Source: Bigelowiella natans CCMP2755 (lineage: Eukaryota; Cercozoa; Chlorarachniophyceae). From it: a DNA stretch of 64,000 nt. Position 1 is the first letter of the stretch. Each line of letters starts with the position of its first letter. The position numbers and the translations under genes were made by a program. Under the pieces are notes generated by a model that was given only the letters and a program-made list of their open reading frames with translations, was not told the DNA's origin and searched no databases. This document shows positions 35,175 through 43,791 of the stretch, in pieces. The stretch spans positions 36,001 to 100,000 of the forward strand of contig ADNK01001731.1 in the NCBI GenBank assembly GCA_000320545.1, in the 5' to 3' direction.

Positions 35175-36413
35175 ATGTACGAATCTAAGTGGTACTGTAT
35201 CGAGATGGGTTTAGTGCGCTTCGCACTGCTTTCACTCCTCAGTGGAATTCATGCGTCGAATCAGAGAGACGACGCATTGCACATCCTCGTCATTTACACG
35301 AACGACCAATACGGTCATGCCAAAGCCCTCGCTTCGGCAATTGCTAAGGGTGCCGATGATGCACGCAACACAAAAACCAAATGTCTTCCCGTTGAAAACG
35401 CAAACTATAAGCGAGATGTACACGAGTGGGCCGATGCTGTTGTCCTGGGGTCCGGGGTGTACAATGGAAACGCAGCCCCAGAGATGCTAGCGTTCATCAA
35501 TTCCTTCGACTTCATGGACGATCTCTCTTCGAAAGTGGGAGGATCGTTTGCGACGGGGGGGGGAGTAGTTGCAGGTCTCCAACCTGTTCTGGAGCAGATC
35601 AACCGTGGATTGAGCACTTTTAACTTCGTAGTCGCCGGAGGTTCTAGTTGGCAAAACGGTGAAGGCACAGGTGTGCTCACAAATGGCTCGCAACCAATCA
35701 GTGCTGATGACATACGTCTCGCAGAGGATGAAGGATTGCGAATAGCTGAATTAGCTCAAATCGTTCGCAAGAAAAACACCAGATCCCCGACCAGATCCCC
35801 GACCACTTGGAGTGGCACCCCTCCGACATGGGGCTCAACGTGGGCCGGCATGATATCCGCGAACCTCACCCAGCTTGGCTATGACGCGGGGCTTGTGATC
35901 GTCAACTTCACCAGCATCTGCAATGATAATCCTAAGACTCAAAAGATGAGAACAGTGTATGGTGACAAGTACACTGTACTCACAAGATGCGATCTGGGAC
36001 TTGAGTTCTTGATTGCCCCAGCCAGCAGAGGGGGAGAGTGTTCGGTTCGTCGAATTGGGATCGAAGTTGATGAGAGGATATGCGGGGCTTGTGGGTGTCC
36101 GTTCTGCGTTCGGGACACCAACGGGACGTTTTTCCATTGGGGCGGGTCTGGTGGGATCACGGAATGGACGAAAGACACTAGCGCTGATTTAGTTGTGTAC
36201 AGAGGCACAACGAAATCCTCTTCGACAGCGGATCCATTTGGATTGGAAATTTCAATCGGCTATGAGGTGAACGAGTCCCCAGTGTTCGTAAACGTGTCAC
36301 ACCCCATGTGGGTGCAGACCTCCGCAAAGATCAATGGATTTTCACACATGATCGACGAATCTCAGCTTGAGGTGCCTTCGCAATGCTTTCAGTGGCATCA
36401 TCAAAACCATTGA
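35175..36413 (+). CDS. Secreted flavodoxin/WrbA-like protein with a Cys-rich C-terminal region
   Basis: 412 residues from 35175; the second Met (35205) gives a cleaner signal peptide (MGLVRFALLSLLSGIHAS) and may be the real start. Residues ~34-180 form a flavodoxin fold: HILVIYTNDQYGHAKALASA (FMN phosphate-loop region with the WrbA-type YGH), ADAVVLGSGVYNGNAAPEM, KVGGSFATGGG. A Ser/Pro/Thr/Trp-rich linker follows at ~200-220, with RSPT repeated. The last ~190 residues are unknown, with a Cys cluster (CGACGCPFC) and several N-glycosylation sequons, consistent with secretion. WrbA relatives are cytosolic FMN quinone reductases, so a secreted form is odd. Intronless. The 3' end overlaps the converging Stealth-type frame by 83 bp, so one of the two ends may be mis-called or truncated. 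Confidence 0.72.
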   Translation: MYESKWYCIEMGLVRFALLSLLSGIHASNQRDDALHILVIYTNDQYGHAKALASAIAKGADDARNTKTKCLPVENANYKRDVHEWADAVVLGSGVYNGNAAPEMLAFINSFDFMDDLSSKVGGSFATGGGVVAGLQPVLEQINRGLSTFNFVVAGGSSWQNGEGTGVLTNGSQPISADDIRLAEDEGLRIAELAQIVRKKNTRSPTRSPTTWSGTPPTWGSTWAGMISANLTQLGYDAGLVIVNFTSICNDNPKTQKMRTVYGDKYTVLTRCDLGLEFLIAPASRGGECSVRRIGIEVDERICGACGCPFCVRDTNGTFFHWGGSGGITEWTKDTSADLVVYRGTTKSSSTADPFGLEISIGYEVNESPVFVNVSHPMWVQTSAKINGFSHMIDESQLEVPSQCFQWHHQNH

Positions 36414-37665
36414 AGAGAAACACTCCCAATGAAAGTCTAAGTCTGTGTCCCTGCCATCGTCTTCGAACTTCAACCCCATCGTTCACACACAGTGGAATTG
36501 GATTTCTCTCGAGGACAGTTTTAGCTGCAGTCAGCACATCGGTCGAATCATTAATTTGAATGAAACATTGAGAATCTGCTCCATGCGCAACTGCTTTGTC
36601 GCGATGTGAGTTCCAATGACAGAGGAAACCGATGAAATGCATGTCATGTCCATCCCTGAAACGCGAACTTGATGTTTCAGTCATGCACTTTTTTGTGAGA
36701 GGATGCCTCCACGCCTCATCGAAAGATGATTTTGACAACGGTGTGCACTGGTGAGAAGTGAATCTTCTCAGAGACCCTTTTCTTTGAGGGAACACGCGAT
36801 CCAAAGCAATTCCGTTGTTTGACCACGCCATCATGTGCTTGCTCATGCGATCGTTTTTCGGCCCTCTCGGTGTTGGTCCTTGAAACTTGCATTTTGTTTT
36901 GCCCTCTTGCGTGAACAAATGAGTGCACGGTGTAGCTTCTGTTGTGAACATGTCGTCATTGAAATGAACGAAATGCTCGGAAAGGCCTGGCATTTTGTGA
37001 ACATGGGACTCCATTGAATGAGAGTTAAACGTCGGCAAATGTTCACTAAAATCATCGCAGATGAAACTGTGTGGTGCCACAACGACCGGGGTTTCAGCAT
37101 CAGCGCTGTTTTCTGAAAGCCAACTAGGGAACTGCCCGTCAGAGCACACAATGAAAATTTTCCTAACCCAGCTCACATTTTGGTGGATGGAGCGCAGAGC
37201 GCAACGTGGTTCATCGTTACTCGCATGCCTGTTCACGCGGTCATCAGAAGGAAACCTTGAACGTTCTCCACATTGCATCTTTGAATGATTTTCTCTGTCC
37301 TCTCTGTGCTCAAGTGCATCATCTACCCACGTGAACACGACGTCAATTGGGAACGGAGGGTTGGGAAAACCTCTAGCCATGCTCATGTTCCCAGAACCCC
37401 TGTGATTCTTGAACAAGGATTTCATCCGGATTGCAGCCTGGTTTTCCAAATGCTCAAGTCGTTTCTCGCTCATTCGCGCACGTTCAACGCTTTCTCCAGA
37501 CTTCAAAACGGAAGGTTCACCGTTGAGAAAGAACGATGCATGGTTTGACCATACACTATATATATTATATATATTGTGTATTGCATGTCTATCATGACCG
37601 CAGGAGATCGCTACACAACGGGGCAAGAAGATTTTCACCAAGGTCTTCCGCGCATTTTCGTTCAT
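36331..37665 (-). CDS. Stealth-family (GlcNAc-1-phosphotransferase-like) glycosyl-phosphate transferase
   Basis: Stealth proteins transfer hexose-1-phosphates to glycans; the family includes GNPTAB and bacterial capsule enzymes. Conserved regions seen: CR1 PIDVVFTWVDD (~106-116), CR2 NDEPRCALRSIHQNVSWVRK and IFIVCSDGQFPSWL (~150-183), CR3-like HFVHFNDDMF (~231-240), and a later block ending with CHWNSHRDKAVAHG. Up to 444 residues. The first ~100 residues match nothing; Met65 (about 37473) is another possible start, and no signal anchor is seen, unlike Golgi relatives. An AT-rich patch (TATATATTATATATAT) lies at 37557-37573 inside the long version, which would suit a promoter for the shorter form. 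Intronless. Converges on the flavodoxin-like gene with an 83 bp overlap. Family confident; substrate unknown. Confidence 0.75.
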   Translation of the reverse strand: MNENARKTLVKIFLPRCVAISCGHDRHAIHNIYNIYSVWSNHASFFLNGEPSVLKSGESVERARMSEKRLEHLENQAAIRMKSLFKNHRGSGNMSMARGFPNPPFPIDVVFTWVDDALEHREDRENHSKMQCGERSRFPSDDRVNRHASNDEPRCALRSIHQNVSWVRKIFIVCSDGQFPSWLSENSADAETPVVVAPHSFICDDFSEHLPTFNSHSMESHVHKMPGLSEHFVHFNDDMFTTEATPCTHLFTQEGKTKCKFQGPTPRGPKNDRMSKHMMAWSNNGIALDRVFPQRKGSLRRFTSHQCTPLSKSSFDEAWRHPLTKKCMTETSSSRFRDGHDMHFIGFLCHWNSHRDKAVAHGADSQCFIQINDSTDVLTAAKTVLERNPIPLCVNDGVEVRRRWQGHRLRLSLGVFLFNGFDDATESIAKAPQAEIRRSCVKIH

Positions 37666-37785
37666 CTCCAGTCTGGGAATTTCGAAATTTTTTCTTTTGG
37701 AGTTGACATCGTTCTCTTTGGTCGAACATTAGGTTTAGCTTTTTGCAATGAGCCACAAGTTTCACTTTTGTTTCGCGAAGAGCTC

Positions 37786-38727
37786 CTATACTCCATGTAG
37801 GAGTTTTGATTTGCACATGCGACTAAGGTCTGCATGTGCAAGACGATGATGATGATGAAGATGTACAAGTGTAGCTAAAAGTCCCTGAAGTTGCATTCCT
37901 TCAACCGCTTTGTCATCAAGATCATCCGAGTTAGTTGGAAACATGCAAGGAAAGGGTGAGGGTACTTGAACCATTCTGTCGGCCCAGTCATTCCCCAGAA
38001 CGCTACGAAACATGTCATCTTGGCTGCGAAACACGCAATTTGCTAAACGGCGAAAATGGACAGAGACGCTTCCTAGCACTTGGTTTTGTGATGATCTCTT
38101 TGTGAAATTTTGCATCCAAAAGCCTACTGTCTCGCTCGGAGGAAATGCATGAAAAGGAAAATTCATCATCAAAGCTCCGTCACAAAAAAGGTCTTGACCT
38201 ATTTGTGCAGGTGGAAACAACAGAGGCATCGCCATCGACGCTGAAACAGCTGGTGAGACGCGAGCACCTGGTGCACGCTTAGCGCTAAATTCGGCGTGTT
38301 CGACTCGGCTCAAGTTGGTAACTACAACAACAAACTCCATCTTGCTAGCTTCAAAGAGAGTTTTGAAGGTCATTGCATCTGGGTCTCCGCATTTAGATGC
38401 AAAACATCTACCAACTACATCCAGAGGGTTGAACCCAGGTCGAAGACCCAAAGTCCTATCAAACGACGATGGAGATGTAGTGAAATCTCTCGTTATTTCT
38501 TCTTTGTGCTGTTTGAACATCGATAGAATTTGTTGTCCTGTGAACCCGCAAGAGACCCCCAGGGCCATCAATGCGCCCACAGATGTACCAGCGAAGCCCT
38601 GAAAGTGTTTTGAGAGAGAATCTACTCCTAATGGAAGTTCAACTGCTTGCAGGCACCCTGTTTCACACAACCCGTTCACACCACCTCCTGAAAAAACTAA
38701 GTACTTGCTATCTCGAAGGAAATCCAT
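37786..38727 (-). CDS. Patatin-like phospholipase
   Basis: Lipid acyl hydrolase with a Ser-Asp dyad. ATG at 38725-38727 gives 313 residues. Oxyanion loop YLVFSGGGVNG near the N-terminus, nucleophile elbow GFAGTSVGAL with Ser at ~49, SASMAMPLLFPP, and the DGA motif (LFCDGALMMNFP) with Asp at ~183. All catalytic elements are intact. The short single-domain form with SGGGVNG resembles patatins of bacterial effectors and giant viruses more than plant storage patatins (family knowledge; no search run). Intronless. Its start lies 18 bp after the stop of the upstream Nudix gene on the same strand, which leaves little room for separate untranslated regions. Confidence 0.85.
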   Translation of the reverse strand: MDFLRDSKYLVFSGGGVNGLCETGCLQAVELPLGVDSLSKHFQGFAGTSVGALMALGVSCGFTGQQILSMFKQHKEEITRDFTTSPSSFDRTLGLRPGFNPLDVVGRCFASKCGDPDAMTFKTLFEASKMEFVVVVTNLSRVEHAEFSAKRAPGARVSPAVSASMAMPLLFPPAQIGQDLFCDGALMMNFPFHAFPPSETVGFWMQNFTKRSSQNQVLGSVSVHFRRLANCVFRSQDDMFRSVLGNDWADRMVQVPSPFPCMFPTNSDDLDDKAVEGMQLQGLLATLVHLHHHHRLAHADLSRMCKSKLLHGV

Positions 38728-38745
38728 TTGTTTGCAAGACAACTT

Positions 38746-39576
38746 TCAATCATGATTCTCGTCATGAGCCAATTTCAGTCTAGAAACGACGAGGTGCAAA
38801 ACTGGAAGAAAGCTTTTTCGGAAATGTGAGTGCTCAAAGTGACCTCTGTTTAGAAGTACTTCTTCCAGTCTGTCCAAACTCCACCATCGTGATGCACATT
38901 TCTCTGTGCAATGCTCATCCATCCCCACAACTAAATGATTGGAATTCCTCACTAGACCAGGATGACGCCGTGTAGTGAATGGCATTGAATTTGGGTCACG
39001 TCCTTTCTGCAGGTCTAGAAAAATTGTCCTTGTACGACTAAACGCCTTTGGAACTTCTGGTTGCCAGGGCACTTGCTTGAGGAAACAAACCTTAGTTCCA
39101 TCTTGAACTTCATCAGAGGTCATCAACATGGTGCATTTTGCAAGATGCAATTTCGACTCCAGTAGAGATTGGACTTCATTCGCGTAGTTTTTACACAAGG
39201 TGTTTCCTGACATCTCAAACAATTGCACAACACACACACTTTCCTCAGAGAATTCACGAGCAGCTGCCATTTCTTCACTCTCCCCCTGTTCAATTCTGCC
39301 CCCGAAGTCACACCATGGGCCAAGTCTTGATTCCGGTTTGTTTCTTAAGCTTTCTTGCCCCAATGATATGTAGACATTTTTAGTCTTAGGGTCTACGCTG
39401 AAGCACATCATACCAGCTGCATTTTGAGTTTGAAATGATGTTCTACTTGAAGGCGTTTTCTGGAGATGAACCCCTTTCAATTTGAAAGCACATGCCTCAT
39501 TTTCCATTCTGGCAACTAGTGCAGTTTCCGTTAAGCGAAGGCCTGTGAGCATGTATGTAATGTTTCGTTTCTTCAT
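38746..39576 (-). CDS. Nudix hydrolase-domain protein
   Basis: ATG at 39574-39576, 276 residues. Nudix box at ~93-115: GRIEQGESEEMAAAREFSEE, matching Gx5Ex7REUxEE with the final Gly of the consensus replaced; the catalytic REUxEE Glu residues are present. Before it, GPWCDFGG is a typical lead-in. The ~100 residues on each side are unassigned; the C-terminal part includes YANEVQSLLESKLHLAKC and ends RLKLAHDENHD. Hydrolyses a nucleoside diphosphate linked to another moiety; mRNA decapping, sugar-nucleotide or metabolite clean-up are all possible. Intronless; same strand as and almost abutting the patatin gene, so co-transcription is likely. Confidence 0.82.
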   Translation of the reverse strand: MKKRNITYMLTGLRLTETALVARMENEACAFKLKGVHLQKTPSSRTSFQTQNAAGMMCFSVDPKTKNVYISLGQESLRNKPESRLGPWCDFGGRIEQGESEEMAAAREFSEESVCVVQLFEMSGNTLCKNYANEVQSLLESKLHLAKCTMLMTSDEVQDGTKVCFLKQVPWQPEVPKAFSRTRTIFLDLQKGRDPNSMPFTTRRHPGLVRNSNHLVVGMDEHCTEKCASRWWSLDRLEEVLLNRGHFEHSHFRKSFLPVLHLVVSRLKLAHDENHD

Positions 39577-39662
39577 CGACTTAAACCATCATCTATTTGT
39601 GATTAAGATGACTTTGAAATGGTAGCCACATAGCAAAAGACATCAAACCCCTGGTTGTTGCA

Positions 39663-40061
39663 ATGCGATCATCTTCTTTTGCAAACGCGAGCAGATTTCG
39701 ACGCAGGCGTACTGAAGCTGTGATGCATCCAAGTTCATTAACTTTACTCAACCCACGGCTGGAAAAAAAAAACAACAAACAGCATGGAAAATTGTTGAAC
39801 GAAACAGCTTTTCAGAAATTGGAAAAGAAGATTAACGAACTGAGCAAAAATCTAGCAGCTGTTGATAAAGCTTTACAACAGAACTTGTTACAAGTGAACA
39901 GCGTGGGAGCGCCCCGCTCAAAGAAGGGGACGGCCTCAAAGAATTCACAATGGAATCAGAACGTGTTTTGTTTATCGGACCTCCTGTACAAGAAGATGAC
40001 AAAGATGGCTCCTCTAGCTGGCGTAGACGAGCAAGGCGTCTGTGTCAAAACGGAACAATGA
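39663..40061 (+). CDS. Small basic helical protein (132 aa), unknown
   Basis: Not recognised. ATG at 39663. Arg-rich start (SRFRRRRTEAVMHPSS), a central coiled-coil stretch (FQKLEKKINELSKNLAAVDKAL) and a Lys/Ser-rich end. No membrane segment. Divergent from the Nudix gene with 86 bp between starts; about 150 bp before the next plus-strand gene. It could be the 5' part of the following gene, but the frame is closed and no clear splice pair links them. Confidence 0.45.
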   Translation: MRSSSFANASRFRRRRTEAVMHPSSLTLLNPRLEKKNNKQHGKLLNETAFQKLEKKINELSKNLAAVDKALQQNLLQVNSVGAPRSKKGTASKNSQWNQNVFCLSDLLYKKMTKMAPLAGVDEQGVCVKTEQ

Positions 40062-40207
40062 ATGACTTTTATATTCAATATGGGGATTCCTCCAAGCTAA
40101 ATTTTGACTGTTTAGGACTAGTTTAAAAAAAAAAAGATGGGTTTTGAAGATGTTTTTTTTTCCTCATAAGGTTTCGAACGCTCGTCTCTCTGCACGGCAA
40201 AAGATAC

Positions 40208-41951
40208 ATGATGATCTCTTCCACCTCCACCTCACGAAAGAATAGATCTTTGACCTCAAAAGAGAAGAAATCCGTAGAAAAAGTGGATGAGTGGAAATAT
40301 TCAGTGCCTGGGGTCACTGACTCTAATTCATTAATGAACCCGGACGAGGTTCTGGAATTGTTTGCGGATGTTAATTATGACGGATACAATACCAATTGTG
40401 AAAATGACATGAAAGTGTTAGACGCGTTCCTCTGGATGGCAGATATACTGCCTGATCTTCGCTTGGAATCTAAGTATCTTAATAATTCTGGCACCGAGTT
40501 CAAGCCAGATGCTAACGAGTACTTGGTGGCCGTAAATAAACTAGCAAATATTTTCAAAGAAGAACTCCTGTTAGAAATGGTGATTTAGAGGTGATACCCC
40601 AGATCGTCACAAATCACGAAGCTAATAACCCAGGTACAGAAATCAAGCTTGCAATGGGGAAGGGAGAACGCAACACCGGTGCAGCTCTTAACAGTGTGGT
40701 AGGCGCAACTAATTGCCTTGTCAACCAAGAAATGGGTTTGAGCAATGAACAACAGCTAAATTCCAACAGAAAAAGGGAAGTTATAAATCTAAGTGATGCA
40801 CCACAGCTAAACTGTCACAAAAACAAGACATTGATTAACTCCACTGATGATCAGCTAAATTGTTACAACAAAGAGTATTTGGTAGCAATGCAAAAGAGAT
40901 TCGAGCTTCTGGAAAACGAGTACAAACACAAACGCGAGTATCAGGAAATTGAATGCAAAGAAAAACTCGAGCTTCACAAACAAAAACTTGAGCTTCAGAA
41001 ACACAAACTTGAGCTTCAGAAACACAAACTTGAGCTTCAGAAAATTGATCATGAAAAGAAGATGAAAAAAGAGAAGATGGAACTTGAGCAATGTGATCAA
41101 GACAAGATCATTTCTGATTTAGAAAAAAAGAAAAAGGAATGCGAATTGCAGATCGCAGTGAAGAAATTGAAAGGGGAATTGACAGGGAAACGCAAACAAA
41201 GCACGTTTCCCAACACTCAAAGGAAAAAGAAGAAAAAAAAACCACAAAAGATTCCCGTAGTATCTTTAGATGAAAAAGATCATACTGGAAGAGAACCTAA
41301 TGTTGCTACTGTGCAACCCATCAAAAAATGTGCTACGCGTTCGATAGAGGAATTTCTCTCCGATGATTCCTTAGTGAAGCTTGGCCCTGACCAGGGAGAA
41401 CAGTCCCCGGGAGCAGAAAGCGAGGTCGAGGAGGTAGACGGCGCCTCTAAGAATCTCGGAACCAGGGATGTGAAGAGGAAAAAAAGACAAGCATCGATCT
41501 ACCCCTCGACGGTGAAAACGATGAACCGGTTCTATGTCGACTGACACCAGAAAGGAAAACCGACGAGCAGACATTAGATACTTCCCAAGTTCTGGAAAAT
41601 TCGAGTACTACTCCAATACGTTTAGAGGAATATGAGAACGACGGCTTTGTCGTTCCTGATGACGATGAACCTGAGGAGGAATTTGGTAACCCAAACGCTG
41701 AGATCGACGTCGCAAACATAACTATTGGGAAACGGACTCGTCGCCGTACAGTGCTGTACGAACCCGAGGTTTCCGAACCCGAAGATGATTTTTCAACAGA
41801 TGACGGTTCGGAAATTCAAGAGGTTTTGAATAGGGAAGTGGATGATGAAGGAGACGATGATTACGGTGATACTGATTACGTTCCCGAAGAAAATGATGGT
41901 GATGAAGAAGAGGAAGAGGAAGGAGGAGGAGGAGGAGGAGAGAGTGATTGA
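40208..41951 (+). CDS. Coiled-coil protein with acidic C-terminus, broken by two apparent frameshifts
   Basis: Three consecutive frames read as one protein. Frame 1, ATG 40208 to TAG at 40586-40588 (begins Lys/Ser-rich; FLWMADILPDLRLES). Frame 2, from about 40575 (RNGDLEVIPQIVTNHEA) to TGA at 41544. Frame 3, from about 41480 (DLPLDGENDEPVLCRLTPER) to TGA at 41951. The second switch coincides with a run of seven A (41479-41485): one extra A would join frames 2 and 3. Full length about 580 residues. The middle is a strong coiled coil with three tandem 21-bp units encoding QKHKLEL-type heptads (40975-41045) and a Lys-rich nuclear-signal-like cluster (RKKKKKKP). The end is very acidic (EEEEEEGGGGGGE). 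No family recognised. Pseudogene, sequencing slip or programmed slippage all fit. Confidence 0.5.
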
Positions 41952-42003
41952 AGACTATACCTTTTTCTCGTTTAAGAACGCCATTTTTTTTTGAGTGTCT
42001 TTG

Positions 42004-42459
42004 TTATCCGATAACACTTTGTAGGACCTCCCCTCCCGCTCTTTCTTGGAACCCTCTCAAAGTATCTAATTCGAGTGAACGGCCATAAGTACGAAAGGCA
42101 TTTGCAACAACGCTGGATGCACTTATTAAATTGCTAAAGTCTGTTTCATTCAATGATGACCAAAAATCTAGACCTTTTGCCTGTTTATCCTGGCTCAAAG
42201 CATCGAGCCAGGTTAGGTATGGGATTTCTTCTGGTATTTTTTCTTCTTTTTGCTCGATTTCTGATTCTTCTCTTTTCTCTTCTTCAGTTAACCTTCCAAG
42301 CGTAACCTCGAAGGGGTCAGCAGGTTTGGTCGAAGGGTAAACGTCCTCATTTCTAGGGTGGTAGTAACCTATATCTGCATGTTTATGATCGTTCGGGTAA
42401 AAAGGGTGATTAGCGTGATATGGAGAAAGGGGGGGCTTTTCGTTTCCAGTTGTGGTCAT
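42004..42459 (-). CDS. Small acidic/Pro-rich protein (151 aa), unknown
   Basis: Not recognised. ATG at 42457-42459, stop at 42004. N-terminal half is rich in His/Pro/Tyr (SPYHANHPFYPNDHKH), then a Glu-rich helix (EEKREESEIEQKEEK) and an amphipathic C-terminal part (YLTWLDALSQDKQAKGLDF). No signal peptide or membrane helix. Intronless; 54 bp upstream of it on the same strand lies the stop of the EF-hand gene, with a T-rich spacer between. Function not guessed. Confidence 0.5.
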   Translation of the reverse strand: MTTTGNEKPPLSPYHANHPFYPNDHKHADIGYYHPRNEDVYPSTKPADPFEVTLGRLTEEEKREESEIEQKEEKIPEEIPYLTWLDALSQDKQAKGLDFWSSLNETDFSNLISASSVVANAFRTYGRSLELDTLRGFQERAGGEVLQSVIG

Positions 42460-42513
42460 TTTTTGTTTTTTAATTTTGGGAAATGAGAAAAAAAATGGAT
42501 GAATTTTTTGATT

Positions 42514-42828
42514 TTATGAACATGTTAGACAACATGTAAGATCTTTTTCGTCTAGAACACCATCGTTATTAATATCGAACGTGGAGAATATAGTTTCGTT
42601 TATAGAACGGACTTTCTCGATAATTTCTTTGTAGAGTTTAACGTTTTCTTTGATATAATTCTCGCTTTCGGTCAGGTTTTCATCTTTAACTGCTTCTAAT
42701 AGCTTTCCTGACATCAGTTTTAATTTTATAACAAGCTCTTCGTTCTTTTGGATAGCTTTTGTAATCCGTAATTTTTGATCATCATCGTTTTCCTTTTTTG
42801 TAATTGTTTTTGTTTCGTCTGAGGACAT
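42514..42828 (-). CDS. Single EF-hand mini-protein (104 aa)
   Basis: ATG at 42826-42828. Residues ~1-80 form a charged helix or coiled coil (EELVIKLKLMSGKLLEAVK, ENVKLYKEIIEKVRSI). At ~89-100 lies one canonical EF-hand loop, FDINNDGVLDEKDL, with ligands Asp1, Asn3, Asp5, Asp9 and Asp at position 12 instead of the usual Glu. The protein ends within a few residues after the loop (LTCCLTCS), so the exiting helix is short. A lone EF-hand needs a partner, so it may dimerise. Divergent from the GC-rich gene at 42919 (90 bp between starts). Confidence 0.6.
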   Translation of the reverse strand: MSSDETKTITKKENDDDQKLRITKAIQKNEELVIKLKLMSGKLLEAVKDENLTESENYIKENVKLYKEIIEKVRSINETIFSTFDINNDGVLDEKDLTCCLTCS

Positions 42829-42918
42829 TTCGATGTTTATTCTTCCGATTCAGAATTTTTTTTCGAACCTTTTTTCTGAAAATTTTGCCTATCCCAGGAC
42901 GAAGAGGATGAATCCAAG

Positions 42919-43791
42919 ATGCCCGAATATTTCCGCGGGAGCGATGCTTTCGGTAGCTGGGTCTCCGTCCATCTACTGGAGACACATGGGATAGCCTCGG
43001 CGTCCGAAGCCGAGCGAGAAGTCGTTGCTGAGAGCATTAGGCTATACTACCCCCTGCGCCTACTCCTGAGCCACCCGCGCAACAACGTCTCCATCGAGTT
43101 CGTCACCGAGGCCCCGGGCTCGATCCGAAGCGCCAGGTACAACTTCCTCCCGGAATCAGATGTAGTGTACAGGGGACGCTTTGTCGTGCCCAACTACCCC
43201 GAAGCCGAGGCCGAGTATGTAGTATACCGCCGCAGTAGCGCCACGACCCCTGAGACCCTGGGAAGCTCGAACCATCTCCAGTCCGAATTCCGCGAATATG
43301 AAAACCTAGTCGTCGACCGCGAGCGTGGCGTGGTGTACGATTTCACCGTCTTCAAGAGCTACCTGTCAACGCATGACCAGGTCGAGAACTCCTACGGCGT
43401 TCTGGATTGCCCTCACATGACGACGCTGCTCCACGCTTGGGAGAACGGTTCCAACGGGAGCGACCCTAAGAATCCGATCCTCATGTTAGACCCCGCGCGC
43501 GTCTCGGGGCTAGCCGTAGAGCACCTGTTCCTCGCTAACCTCTTCTCGGTGGCCGCGGCCAAGTACGAGCTCATCCTACAGAAGGCGCTCGTCGCAAGTA
43601 GCCAGGGGCTGGCCATGCCCGAGTCAGGGCTACTCGAGATCGCCAACAAGCTCAGCGAGATCGGGACCCGCTTCGTGAGCGGTCAAACAGAAATCTTCCA
43701 GTGGCAGTCCGACTTGAACGAAGACGTCGCGAAAGCCCTTCGCGATGTCAACGAACAGTACCCACAGACTGATGCACAAAAGAAACCATGA
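42919..43791 (+). CDS. GC-rich orphan gene (290 aa)
   Basis: Not recognised. ATG at 42919, TGA at 43791, intronless. The coding sequence is markedly GC-rich, with many CGC/GCC/CTC codons, whereas the neighbours use AT-ending codons; the change is abrupt at both ends. The protein is soluble-looking, with no signal or membrane helix: N-terminal MPEYFRGSDAFGSWVSVHLL, a middle with many Tyr/Arg, a possible helix VEHLFLANLFSVAAAKYELI, and an acidic, helical C-terminus. Composition suggests an origin different from its neighbours or strong codon selection. Confidence is for being a real gene. Confidence 0.6.
   Translation: MPEYFRGSDAFGSWVSVHLLETHGIASASEAEREVVAESIRLYYPLRLLLSHPRNNVSIEFVTEAPGSIRSARYNFLPESDVVYRGRFVVPNYPEAEAEYVVYRRSSATTPETLGSSNHLQSEFREYENLVVDRERGVVYDFTVFKSYLSTHDQVENSYGVLDCPHMTTLLHAWENGSNGSDPKNPILMLDPARVSGLAVEHLFLANLFSVAAAKYELILQKALVASSQGLAMPESGLLEIANKLSEIGTRFVSGQTEIFQWQSDLNEDVAKALRDVNEQYPQTDAQKKP

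Noticed and set aside
33777-43791. Complete endogenous giant virus or virophage
   Set aside because: No capsid, packaging ATPase, polymerase, protease or integrase motif was seen in the block; only general features fit, so it is kept as a hypothesis rather than annotated.
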